Positions 24,087 to 32,558 of a stretch of 64,000 nt of DNA are shown piece by piece. Under the pieces are notes generated by a model that was given only the letters and a program-made list of their open reading frames with translations, was not told the origin of the DNA and searched no databases. Each line of letters opens with the position of its first letter. Position 1 is the first letter of the stretch. This DNA comes from Frigoribacterium sp. (GTDB lineage Bacteria > Actinomycetota > Actinomycetes > Actinomycetales > Microbacteriaceae), in the NCBI GenBank assembly GCA_025363205.1, contig JANYEI010000139.1, forward strand, positions 19,151 through 83,150, read 5' to 3'. The translations under genes were made by a program, and so were the position numbers.

Positions 24087-25432
24087 CGCTGGTTCTCCAG
24101 CTCGAGGAAACCGATCTGCTTTCGGGCTAGCATCATGATCTCGTAATTGACGATCCAGGTCTTGAGCCCACTTGACGGCCGGGGAAGCGTACGCATGATG
24201 TCGATCGCCTTCTTGAGGTCGGGCTCGACAGCGCCGATGGCAATCCCTTCGTGCTCGAGACGGAGGGCAATCTGCCACGCCTTCGCACCGGTGACCACGT
24301 CGACATGGTCGAGCGCGGCAAAATCAATATCGTAGATCCAGGAGATGTCAGGCGTTCCCTCATCGATCGCGAAAAGCACCTGTTGCGGGGGCTCGGGCAG
24401 CGCGTCGAGGTTGAGCTGAAGGCTCGCGGCATTCTTGAACATCACGAATTCAACCTGTTCGTTCACGCCATCGCGGTTCGTGAAGTCAAGCAGTTCGCCC
24501 CGGCCATAGGCGGGCTTCATTGTGGCAAACGCAGCGGCCGAGGACGTGCCGTCGAAGCGATCTCCAAGGATGACTGCCGCCGTTGCCAGCGCCGCTGCCG
24601 CGTCGATCGCGTAGTGGAGGCCTTTTGCCGGGAGAGTCACGTCGACCGTCGTGCCGTCGACGACAATCGTCGCTCCCGCGCGATCGGTTGCCACCAGTTC
24701 CGCCAAAGCATGATGAGAATCGGACAAAACGGTGGCATCTCGGTAGTCCGTGGCGTTGAACAGCCCATGGGGGGCGCGCGCGATGACCGCCTCCGAAGCA
24801 CCGAAGTAGGTGATGTCCGGGTCGGCCGTCGCGTCTCCGTCGGCATAGCGCCTGGCGATCTTCGACAGGTAGGGGTCTTCGCGATTGGTCACAATGTGCA
24901 GAGCCGCCTGCTGGGCGGTGTCGAGCATCATGTCGGCGACGCGTTCGGTCTCGTAGAACCGGTAAAGCTGGTCGACTTGAGTGTTTAGCACCAGCACGGT
25001 AGACGGAGGAACTACTGCGGCAAACTCGAGCGCGAATGCCTCATCCACCTCGAGCACGCCGATGTCGGCATCGAGCCTGCCGAGCACGCTGGACTCGGCG
25101 AGAATCGACGACGCGATACCCTGCGGCAGATTCGCGCCGGACGGGTTGGTGAAGACCCTCAAGCCGTGCCCACGCAACACCTCGGTGAGCATGTGTGTCG
25201 TGGTGGATTTGCCATTGCTGCCAAGCACGTAAACAATTCCGTACCGGAATTGATGTGTGACATCCCGAAGGAAGTTCGGCGCGAGTTTCGTTGTGACGTA
25301 GCCGGGAAAGGCGGACCCGCCACCGCGAAGCTTCGCAAGGGCTCGCACCATCTTCCCGGCGACGACCGGGATGAAGTACTTCAGTCCACTGGGCTTGCGT
25401 TGCTGTGCTCTACGCGACGCTGACGGGTTCAC
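24083..25432 (-). CDS. MurT-like Mur ligase (lipid II amidotransferase ligase homologue) lacking zinc ribbon
   Basis: 449 residues. The Mur ligase central domain has GSNGKSTTT (71-79; MurT usually GTNGKTTT), NPSGANLPQGIAS and LEVDEA, and the C-terminal DUF1727-type domain has SWIYD (364-368) preceded by D362. In MurT-GatD, MurT activates the D-Glu alpha-carboxyl of lipid II with ATP and GatD delivers ammonia. Here the four-Cys zinc ribbon normally inserted in the central domain is absent; the protein has no cysteine. KNPAG is KNAAS. The start is GTG 25432, only 8 bases after the rpoD stop. FolC or MurC-type ligase was considered, but partner and domain order favour MurT. Confidence 0.82.
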   Translation of the reverse strand: MNPSASRRAQQRKPSGLKYFIPVVAGKMVRALAKLRGGGSAFPGYVTTKLAPNFLRDVTHQFRYGIVYVLGSNGKSTTTHMLTEVLRGHGLRVFTNPSGANLPQGIASSILAESSVLGRLDADIGVLEVDEAFALEFAAVVPPSTVLVLNTQVDQLYRFYETERVADMMLDTAQQAALHIVTNREDPYLSKIARRYADGDATADPDITYFGASEAVIARAPHGLFNATDYRDATVLSDSHHALAELVATDRAGATIVVDGTTVDVTLPAKGLHYAIDAAAALATAAVILGDRFDGTSSAAAFATMKPAYGRGELLDFTNRDGVNEQVEFVMFKNAASLQLNLDALPEPPQQVLFAIDEGTPDISWIYDIDFAALDHVDVVTGAKAWQIALRLEHEGIAIGAVEPDLKKAIDIMRTLPRPSSGLKTWIVNYEIMMLARKQIGFLELENQR

Positions 25433-25440
25433 AGTGCGGT

Positions 25441-26811
25441 TTACTCGAGGTAATCGCGCAGTGACTGCGACCGCGAGGGGTGGCGAAGCTTCGCCATCGT
25501 TTTGGATTCGATCTGGCGGATTCGCTCACGCGTAACCCCGAAGGTATCGCCGATCTGGTCGAGCGTCTTTGGCATGCCGTCACCGAGTCCAAAGCGCATT
25601 CGGATGACGCCGGCTTCGCGCTCGGAAAGTGAGTCGAGCAGCGACTCGAGCTGCTTCTGCAGCATGGTGAAGCCCACGGCATCCGCAGGAACGACTGCCT
25701 CGGTGTCCTCAATGAGGTCGCCGAACTCGCTGTCGCCATCCTCGCCAAGAGGCGTATGGAGTGAGATCGGCTCGCGGCCGTACTTCTGCACCTCGATGAC
25801 CTTCTCCGGAGTCATATCGAGCTCGCGGCTCAACTCCTCCGGAGTGGGCTCACGACCGAGATCCTGCAACATCTGGCGCTGCACGCGCGCGAGCTTGTTG
25901 ATGACCTCGACCATGTGCACCGGGATTCGGATGGTGCGGGCCTGGTCGGCCATGGCTCGGGTGATCGCTTGGCGGATCCACCACGTGGCATAGGTGGAGA
26001 ACTTGAAGCCTTTGGTGTAGTCGAACTTCTCGACGGCACGGATGAGGCCGAGGTTTCCCTCCTGGATGAGGTCGAGGAACTGCATTCCCCGGCCGGTGTA
26101 GCGCTTGGCCAGCGACACGACCAAGCGCAAGTTTGCACCGAGTAGATGACTCTTAGCGCGTTGCCCGTCCTTGGCAACCCACGAGAGTTCCCGCCCAAGC
26201 TGCGACTTGAGCTCCGCCGGGGTCATGTCGGCGAGCTTGTCTTCGGCGAACAGTCCGGCCTCGATCCGCATGGCGAGCTCGACCTCCTCAGCCGCATTGA
26301 GCAGTGCAACCTTGCCGATCTGCTTCAGATAGTCCTTGACCGGGTCTGCGGTCGCGCCCGTGATAGCGGACGAATAAACCGGAACTTCGTCTTCGTCGTC
26401 CACGAGGGAGAGTACGAGCGCTCCCGACGGCAGTACCTCCGCTGACGAGGCGTCTTTTTCATCGTCGGAATCGTCGGTCGTGTCGTTCTTGGAATCGTCG
26501 CCCTTGGACTCTTCGACGGCAGCTGCTTCTGCGTCGTCGTCGGGGCCACCCTCGTCATCATCGGAGGCCCCAGCCTTCGTGCCTCGCTTGACCGGTGCCT
26601 TCTTCGCCGGGGCCTTCGCGGCAGCCGGGGCTTTGGCAGCCGGGGCCTTCGCGGCAGCCAGGGCTTTGGCAGCAGCCGTCTTGGGAGCCGCTTTCTTCGC
26701 GGGCGACGCCGTCTTCTTCACGGGCGCATCGGCGTCAACGGCGAGGTCAACACTGACCTCATCGGTGGTTTCTATTTCCGCAACTGCGGTGGTTTTGGTT
26801 GGGGTGGCCAT
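25441..26811 (-). CDS. rpoD: Principal RNA polymerase sigma factor (HrdB/SigA type)
   Basis: 456 residues. It has a long Ala/Lys/Pro-rich and then acidic N-terminal region (about 1-150), then sigma region 1.2 ([16 protein letters not shown]), region 2 ([26 protein letters not shown], in parts [27 protein letters not shown]), region 3 and region 4 with [15 protein letters not shown]. It directs RNA polymerase to housekeeping promoters. ATG 26811 is chosen over an upstream ATG because GAAAGGTG precedes it and the family start is met. The murT-like gene begins 8 bases downstream. Confidence 0.93.
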   Translation of the reverse strand: MATPTKTTAVAEIETTDEVSVDLAVDADAPVKKTASPAKKAAPKTAAAKALAAAKAPAAKAPAAAKAPAKKAPVKRGTKAGASDDDEGGPDDDAEAAAVEESKGDDSKNDTTDDSDDEKDASSAEVLPSGALVLSLVDDEDEVPVYSSAITGATADPVKDYLKQIGKVALLNAAEEVELAMRIEAGLFAEDKLADMTPAELKSQLGRELSWVAKDGQRAKSHLLGANLRLVVSLAKRYTGRGMQFLDLIQEGNLGLIRAVEKFDYTKGFKFSTYATWWIRQAITRAMADQARTIRIPVHMVEVINKLARVQRQMLQDLGREPTPEELSRELDMTPEKVIEVQKYGREPISLHTPLGEDGDSEFGDLIEDTEAVVPADAVGFTMLQKQLESLLDSLSEREAGVIRMRFGLGDGMPKTLDQIGDTFGVTRERIRQIESKTMAKLRHPSRSQSLRDYLE

Positions 26812-27037
26812 CTGGACACCTTTCACTAGTTTTTCTTCAGGCGTTACACGCCCATCACTGGTAGGACCACCCTCGCCCGTCGCACTGATTCGACGGGTTT
26901 TTCGGGCAGCACTAAGACCCATGTCAAGTTTTCGCGCTTCTCACAGCGGTGCAGTGTGCGAGATGCAAGAACCAGAACGGGCCTTACGTCAATTATTGCA
27001 TGGATTCAAGATTGCCCTTGCCAACTCGACCAGATCG

Positions 27038-28396
27038 CTATATAGAGCGATTTGTCCGCGCCCGACGTCTCCAGAACCTCACAAGTGAAACCCACAGGGG
27101 GGCCACTTCTATTCCCTCGTCCGCGTGCAAACGAAGGCGCGTGAGTCGTCGCGCACGCACGAGGAACACCATTCCGGCGCCGATCACGAGGTACTGCACA
27201 AGCAGCGCGATTCGGAAGGAGTCCCACGCGAAGACGTCACTCACACCACCCCCGGAAACTCGTGCGGTGTTCGCTATGTCGAGAACGAGCCCGATTAGGT
27301 ACATCATGACAAAGCTCGCAAGAAACCCGCCGACGTTCACGACTCCACTCGCCGACCCGAGACTACGCATCGGATTGAAGGTGCGCGCGAAGTCGAAACC
27401 GATGAGGGAACCGGGACCCCCGATGCCGAGCACGATGACGAGCGTGACGACGAGCCACCCGGGCGGATATCCCGGCCAGAGCAGCACCATCGACCACACG
27501 ATCCCGATCATCGACACGATGCCGATCACGAGATTGGAGCGGCGCATCGGGTAACGAGCGGTGAGGATGCCGAGGATCGGCCCACTCACGACCCCGGCCG
27601 CAACGATGAGCGTGAGCAGCCCGGAGGCCGCGCCCGGTGAGTAACCGAGCCCGGCCGTGAGCATCGGGAAGCCCCAGAGCAGGGAAAACACCGTGCCCGA
27701 TGACTGGGTGACAAAGTGCGACCAGAACCCGAGCCGCGTGCCCGGCCGAGCAAGAGATTCACGCAACTGCCGAATCGCTACCGGCCAGGTGGCAGCGCGG
27801 TCGGATGCCGCGGCCCCCGGGTCTCGAGTGAGGGAGCGGCCATTCGACAGGAGCATGATGACAAGCACCGCAGAGATGAGTGACAGTGCTGCCGCGGAGA
27901 GGAAGGCTGGCGTCCAGCCGTATTGGTGGAGCAGCAAGGAAAGCGGTATTGCGGAAAGCACCTGGCCGAGTTGACCGATATTTCCGGTCCACTGGGACAC
28001 CTGAGGCAGTAGTCGGCCGTGGAACCAGGAGGCGAGCAAGCGGATCACGGAGATGAAAGTGAGCGCATCGCCGGCACCCACGAGGATGCGTCCGACTATC
28101 GCAACGCCGATCGACGGCGCGACGGCAAGAGTCATCTGCCCACCGAGCATCAGGACCGCTCCGACAGAAATCAACGCCTTGGGTCCCACGCGATCCAGAA
28201 GGACTCCGGTGGGGATCTGAAGAGCGGCATAGACCACAAGCTGTACGACGGCGAGGCTCGACAACGCCGACGCAGAGATATCGAAGCGCTGAGCGGCCTC
28301 GATGCCGGAGACACCCAGAGAGGTGCGCTGCATCACTGCCACGATGTATGCGAAGACCGCGACGCTCCAAATGAGCCAGGACCGCCGCGAATTCAC
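27038..28396 (-). CDS. Major facilitator superfamily transporter
   Basis: 452 residues with about 12 hydrophobic helices. The loop 2-3 signature appears as LLDRVGPKALISVG, matching the MFS DRxGRR-type motif, and a second half copy reads LTARYPMRRSN. The N-terminus LIWSVAVFAYIVAVMQRTSLGVSG is shared with actinobacterial MFS permeases of unknown substrate. GTG start 28396. Nothing in the neighbours (PAC2 protein, rpoD) names the substrate. The final ~20 residues are Arg/Trp-rich and cytosolic. Confidence 0.85.
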   Translation of the reverse strand: MNSRRSWLIWSVAVFAYIVAVMQRTSLGVSGIEAAQRFDISASALSSLAVVQLVVYAALQIPTGVLLDRVGPKALISVGAVLMLGGQMTLAVAPSIGVAIVGRILVGAGDALTFISVIRLLASWFHGRLLPQVSQWTGNIGQLGQVLSAIPLSLLLHQYGWTPAFLSAAALSLISAVLVIMLLSNGRSLTRDPGAAASDRAATWPVAIRQLRESLARPGTRLGFWSHFVTQSSGTVFSLLWGFPMLTAGLGYSPGAASGLLTLIVAAGVVSGPILGILTARYPMRRSNLVIGIVSMIGIVWSMVLLWPGYPPGWLVVTLVIVLGIGGPGSLIGFDFARTFNPMRSLGSASGVVNVGGFLASFVMMYLIGLVLDIANTARVSGGGVSDVFAWDSFRIALLVQYLVIGAGMVFLVRARRLTRLRLHADEGIEVAPLWVSLVRFWRRRARTNRSI

Positions 28397-28442
28397 CTAA
28401 CCACTGTAGCCCGAGGTGCCTCAAGCCACCGCGGAGCGCACG

Positions 28443-29372
28443 CTAGCGAGAAAACGGCTCAGTGTCGTCACCGTTGCGACGGGCGGCGAGAAAGTTTTCA
28501 AGCTCCGCAGCAATTTCGTCGGCCGATGGCAGTTCCCCGTCGACGTCGGTCAGGGGCGATCGCAATGGATTGCCCTCCATGTAGGAGTCGTGTCGCTCTT
28601 CGAGATTTCCTACCAGGCGCGCGAGCTCCGGGTTGGTCTCGACCTGGCTGTCGATCTTGGTGAGGAAATCGCGGCCCTCCTCGCGGAGGGAATCGCTGGG
28701 GAAGAGGAGCCCGGTGGCGGCGCTGATCGTTTCCAACGCCTTGACCGCGGCATCCGGGAACTCGGTATCGGCAAGGTAGTGCGGAATCAGCAACACGAAA
28801 CCCGCAATGGGGTGCGACTGCTGCTGCAGACGATACTCGACCAGGTGCAGGGCATTGGCCGGTACCTGCGTGCGCGGCTTCCAGACCGACATCGCGTCAA
28901 TGAGTTCGGTGCGGTTACCACTCACGGTCACACCGATCGGGCGGGTATGAGGTACGGGCATGGGAATGGCGTGCACCCAGGTTGTGGTCTTGACCTTGTA
29001 GCGCGTGATGAGCTGAAGCACCGCGTCGCTGAATCTCTGCCACTGAAAATCGGGCTCGAATCCGGTTAGGAAGAGGAAGGGCTGGCCAATCTCGTCGGTT
29101 GCGAGATAGAGCGCGAGTCGCGGGGGGCGATAGTCAGCGAGATGATCCTGATCGAAATAGACCGAAGGGCGTCGAGCGCGATAGTCCAGAAGAATGTCGG
29201 CGTCGAAGGTCGCGACCTCCCGGTGATCCACCCTGGTGAGGAGGTACTCGCTCAACTGGGTGACGGCCGAACCTGCGTCGGCAAAACCAGTGAGGCCCGC
29301 GACGAGATGAAGCCCTTCCGGAACGTCGGTGACGGCCGGATTCACCTCATAGAGACTGTGAAAATTCTGCAT
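28443..29372 (-). CDS. PAC2 family protein (proteasome assembly chaperone-like)
   Basis: 309 residues, soluble. PAC2 hallmarks include GLTGFADAGSAV near the N-terminus, the FDADILLDYRARRP segment, FLTGFEPDFQW and VLLIPHYLA. The fold is shared with eukaryotic proteasome assembly chaperone 2. In actinobacteria its role is unknown, and no proteasome genes are seen in the window. The acidic C-terminus (GELPSADEIAAELENFLA) looks like a final helix. ATG 29372. Confidence 0.85.
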   Translation of the reverse strand: MQNFHSLYEVNPAVTDVPEGLHLVAGLTGFADAGSAVTQLSEYLLTRVDHREVATFDADILLDYRARRPSVYFDQDHLADYRPPRLALYLATDEIGQPFLFLTGFEPDFQWQRFSDAVLQLITRYKVKTTTWVHAIPMPVPHTRPIGVTVSGNRTELIDAMSVWKPRTQVPANALHLVEYRLQQQSHPIAGFVLLIPHYLADTEFPDAAVKALETISAATGLLFPSDSLREEGRDFLTKIDSQVETNPELARLVGNLEERHDSYMEGNPLRSPLTDVDGELPSADEIAAELENFLAARRNGDDTEPFSR

Positions 29373-29497
29373 AGTTTAAGTCTAATCGCGGCGTGTGCGC
29401 TCCAGCGTGGAGGGCGCCCTCCCGCATTGGTGCCCACAGCGAACAGCACAGCCCCGGCGATGCGTCGAGCGGCAAGGTCGGCGGATACGATGGCGAA

Positions 29498-31009
29498 ATG
29501 ACCGTTCCCACGCTCTCGCTCGCTCGCAAATCTCCGCTTACCCTCGACACCGACGTGCTCGTTCTGGGGGTTCGCAACACGGACGACGGCCCCCAGCTGC
29601 TTTGGGCTGATTCTGCGTTCGCCGACCTCGCATCGAGTCTCGCCGCGATCGGAGTGACCGGTGGCGCAGACGAGGTGGTGCGCGTACCCACATCAGTCGG
29701 CAACGCTCGCAGCATCGCACTCGTCGGGCTCGGCAGCTCCGCACCCGGAGTCGACACCCTGCGCTACGCGGCCGGTACTGCCGCTCGTCGCATTACCGGC
29801 GTCTCCTCGCTCGTGATCGCTCTTCCGACGACGACATCCGCAGAGGTTCTTGCCGTGCTGGAAGGCGCGGCTATCGGCGGGTACGCGTACACGGCGTATC
29901 GGTCATCGTCTCTCGAGAAGACGAAGCTGCCGGCCGCCGAGATCACCATCGCAAGCGAGACCGCTTTCGCGGCCCGAATCGAATCGGACGATGCCTTAAT
30001 CGCCCGCGCCGCAATCGTCGCGGGCGCCATCCACTCGGTACGCGATCTCGTGAATGCACCGCCCTCTGACCTCTACCCCGAGACCTTCGCCGACGCCGTG
30101 CTGGACTACGCCGAGGACCTGCCCGTCGAGGTCGAAGTGCTCGCGGAAGACGAACTGCTCGCCGGCGATTTCGGCGGCATCCTCGGTGTCGGTCAGGGCT
30201 CCACCCGTGGACCCCGATTGGTGAAGATCAGCTACTCCCCCTCCGCCGCGCGCCAACACCTCTCCCTGGTGGGTAAGGGCATTACCTTCGACACCGGTGG
30301 GCTGTCGCTCAAGCCGCCGGCCAGCATGGTCGGTATGAAGTACGACATGACCGGAGCCGCCACAGTGATGGCCGTGGTCTTCGCTGCGGCGCGGCTCGGC
30401 CTCGACATCCGTCTCACCGCCTGGCTGTGTCTCGCCGAGAACATGCCTTCCGGCTCTGCCGCACGCCCCAACGACGTGCTCAGAATGCGCGGGGGAACGA
30501 CGGTGGAAGTGCTCAACACCGATGCGGAGGGCCGTCTCGTCATGGCAGACGGCCTTGTTGCGGCGAGTGAGGAGTTTCCGGATGCGATTATCGACGTTGC
30601 GACGCTCACCGGCGCCCAGCGCGTTGCGCTCGGCGACCGGTATTCGGGAGTAATGGGGGACGACGCTCTCGTCAACCAGGTGACAGCGACGGCGCGCGCC
30701 GTCGGTGAGCAGTTCTGGGCGATGCCCCTGCCCGGAGAACTTCGAGCTTTGTTGAAATCTGATGTCGCGGACATCGCCAACGCCAAGATGGGAAACACCG
30801 CTGCGGGGATGTTGCTCGCAGGAGTCTTCCTGCAGGAATTCATTGGGCCCCGCGCTGATGACACGGCCGGACGCATCCCGTGGGCGCACATCGATATTGC
30901 CGGGCCGGCCCACAACGCGGGTGGCGGCTACGGCTTCGTCGGCCCGGGTCCGACCGGGGTGGCTGTGCGAACACTGATCGCGTTGGCCGAGGAGATTTCG
31001 CTCGCGTAG
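29498..31009 (+). CDS. pepA: Leucyl aminopeptidase (M17)
   Basis: 503 residues from ATG 29498. The C-terminal catalytic domain has GKGITFDTGGLSLKP (metal-binding Lys/Asp), KYDMTGAATVM and the M17 signature NTDAEGRLVMADGL, with TLTGAQRVALG after it. It is a cytosolic hexameric dimetal exopeptidase releasing N-terminal residues. The N-terminal regulatory domain (about 1-165) is less conserved, as usual. It is followed after about 100 bases by lpdA on the same strand. Confidence 0.93.
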   Translation: MTVPTLSLARKSPLTLDTDVLVLGVRNTDDGPQLLWADSAFADLASSLAAIGVTGGADEVVRVPTSVGNARSIALVGLGSSAPGVDTLRYAAGTAARRITGVSSLVIALPTTTSAEVLAVLEGAAIGGYAYTAYRSSSLEKTKLPAAEITIASETAFAARIESDDALIARAAIVAGAIHSVRDLVNAPPSDLYPETFADAVLDYAEDLPVEVEVLAEDELLAGDFGGILGVGQGSTRGPRLVKISYSPSAARQHLSLVGKGITFDTGGLSLKPPASMVGMKYDMTGAATVMAVVFAAARLGLDIRLTAWLCLAENMPSGSAARPNDVLRMRGGTTVEVLNTDAEGRLVMADGLVAASEEFPDAIIDVATLTGAQRVALGDRYSGVMGDDALVNQVTATARAVGEQFWAMPLPGELRALLKSDVADIANAKMGNTAAGMLLAGVFLQEFIGPRADDTAGRIPWAHIDIAGPAHNAGGGYGFVGPGPTGVAVRTLIALAEEISLA

Positions 31010-31112
31010 TAAGGTCTTCATGGCCGGAAAATAATCGGTCTCCGCGAGTCCGCCGCCCACAACGGGAGCGGGGTCAGCGCATAATTCTAAAGAAACCCAA
31101 GGGAGTCGCCGG

Positions 31113-32486
31113 GTGCCTGAGCAGAACTTCGACATAGTTATCCTCGGAGCGGGGAGCGGCGGGTACGCTGCCGCGCTGCGAGCAAGCCAATTGGGGCTGT
31201 CCGTAGCCCTTGTCGAGAAGGACAAGGTCGGCGGAACGTGTCTGCATGTCGGTTGCATCCCGACCAAAGCGCTACTCCACTCCGCTGAAGTTGCGGATGC
31301 CACCCGCGATTCCGCGAAATACGGGGTCAAGTCCACGTTCGAGGGCATCGACATCGCCGCGGTCACCACGTACCGCAAGGAAATCGTTGCAAGTAAATAC
31401 AAGGGCCTTCAGGGCTTGATCAAGGCTCGCGGCATCACAATGATCGAGGGCGAGGGTCGTCTCACCGCTGCCAACACGGTAACGGTCGGGGACAACAACC
31501 TGGTTGGCAAGAACGTGATTCTCGCCACCGGGTCCTACTCCCGCACGCTTCCCGGTCTCGAGATCGGCGGCCGCGTCATCACCTCCGAACAGGCGCTGGA
31601 ACTCGACTTCCTACCGAAAAAGGTGCTCGTGCTCGGCGGCGGCGTGATTGGCGTTGAGTTCGCGAGTGTGTGGAAGTCCTGGGGCACCGACGTGCAGATC
31701 ATCGAAGCTCTTCCGCACCTTGTACCCAACGAGGACCTGTCGATCAGCAAGCAGTTCGAGCGGGCCTTCCGTAAGCGCGGCATCAACTTCAGCCTAGGGA
31801 TCCGCTTTCAGAGTGTGACCCAGAACGATGATGGCGTCGTCGTAACCCTTGAGGACGGCCAGACCTTCGCCGCCGAGCTGTTACTCGTGGCCGTTGGCCG
31901 GGGACCCGCGACCGCGAACCTTGGTTACGAGGAAGTCGGCATCACGATGGACCGCGGTTTTGTCATAGCCGATGATCGACTGCTCACCAGCGTTCCGAAT
32001 GTCTATGCAGTGGGAGACATCGTTCCGGGGCTCCAGCTCGCTCACCGAGGCTTCCAACACGGCATCTTCGTCGCCGAAGAGATCGCCGGACTGAATCCGG
32101 TCGTGATCGACGATCTCAATATTCCCAAAGTCACCTACTCCGACCCCGAGGTTGCTTCAGTGGGCTACTCCGAGGCCAAGGCTCAGGAAAAGTACGGCGC
32201 CGATATGGTGACCACCTATGACTACAACCTCGCCGGTAACGGGAAGAGTCACATCATTGGAACCTCGGGATCCATCAAAGTCGTGCGGGTGAATGACGGA
32301 CCGATCGTCGGCATGCACATGATCGGAGCCCGAGTCGGTGAACTCATCGGGGAAGCCCAGCTCGTGGTCAACTGGGAGGCATACCCAGAGGATCTTGCTC
32401 CCCTGCTGCACGCGCACCCGACGCAGGACGAGGCACTCGGGGAAGCCTTCCTTGCCCTCGCCGGAAAACCGCTCCACGCCATGTAA
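31113..32486 (+). CDS. lpdA: Dihydrolipoyl dehydrogenase (E3)
   Basis: 457 residues. It reoxidises dihydrolipoamide of the 2-oxoacid dehydrogenase complexes with NAD. Visible motifs are FAD-binding ILGAGSGGYAAALRASQLG, the redox disulfide GGTCLHVGCIPTKALLHS, NAD-binding VLGGGVIGVEFASVW, the second FAD motif VYAVGDIVPG and the C-terminal HAHPTQDEALGEA with catalytic His-Glu. GTG 31113 has AAGGGAG upstream. The gene precedes sucB with about 70 bases between, so E3 and E2 are probably cotranscribed. Confidence 0.95.
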   Translation: MPEQNFDIVILGAGSGGYAAALRASQLGLSVALVEKDKVGGTCLHVGCIPTKALLHSAEVADATRDSAKYGVKSTFEGIDIAAVTTYRKEIVASKYKGLQGLIKARGITMIEGEGRLTAANTVTVGDNNLVGKNVILATGSYSRTLPGLEIGGRVITSEQALELDFLPKKVLVLGGGVIGVEFASVWKSWGTDVQIIEALPHLVPNEDLSISKQFERAFRKRGINFSLGIRFQSVTQNDDGVVVTLEDGQTFAAELLLVAVGRGPATANLGYEEVGITMDRGFVIADDRLLTSVPNVYAVGDIVPGLQLAHRGFQHGIFVAEEIAGLNPVVIDDLNIPKVTYSDPEVASVGYSEAKAQEKYGADMVTTYDYNLAGNGKSHIIGTSGSIKVVRVNDGPIVGMHMIGARVGELIGEAQLVVNWEAYPEDLAPLLHAHPTQDEALGEAFLALAGKPLHAM

Positions 32487-32558
32487 GGGTCGCTCCGAGG
32501 GGCGCACTGCAGTCGAACTAAACTAAGCAAACAGAACTGGTCTAAAGGAGCATCACTG

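Noticed and set aside
24083-25432. Assignment as FolC or MurC/MurE-type ligase
   Set aside because: Domain order, the SWIYD motif and the adjacent GatD-like gene fit MurT better.
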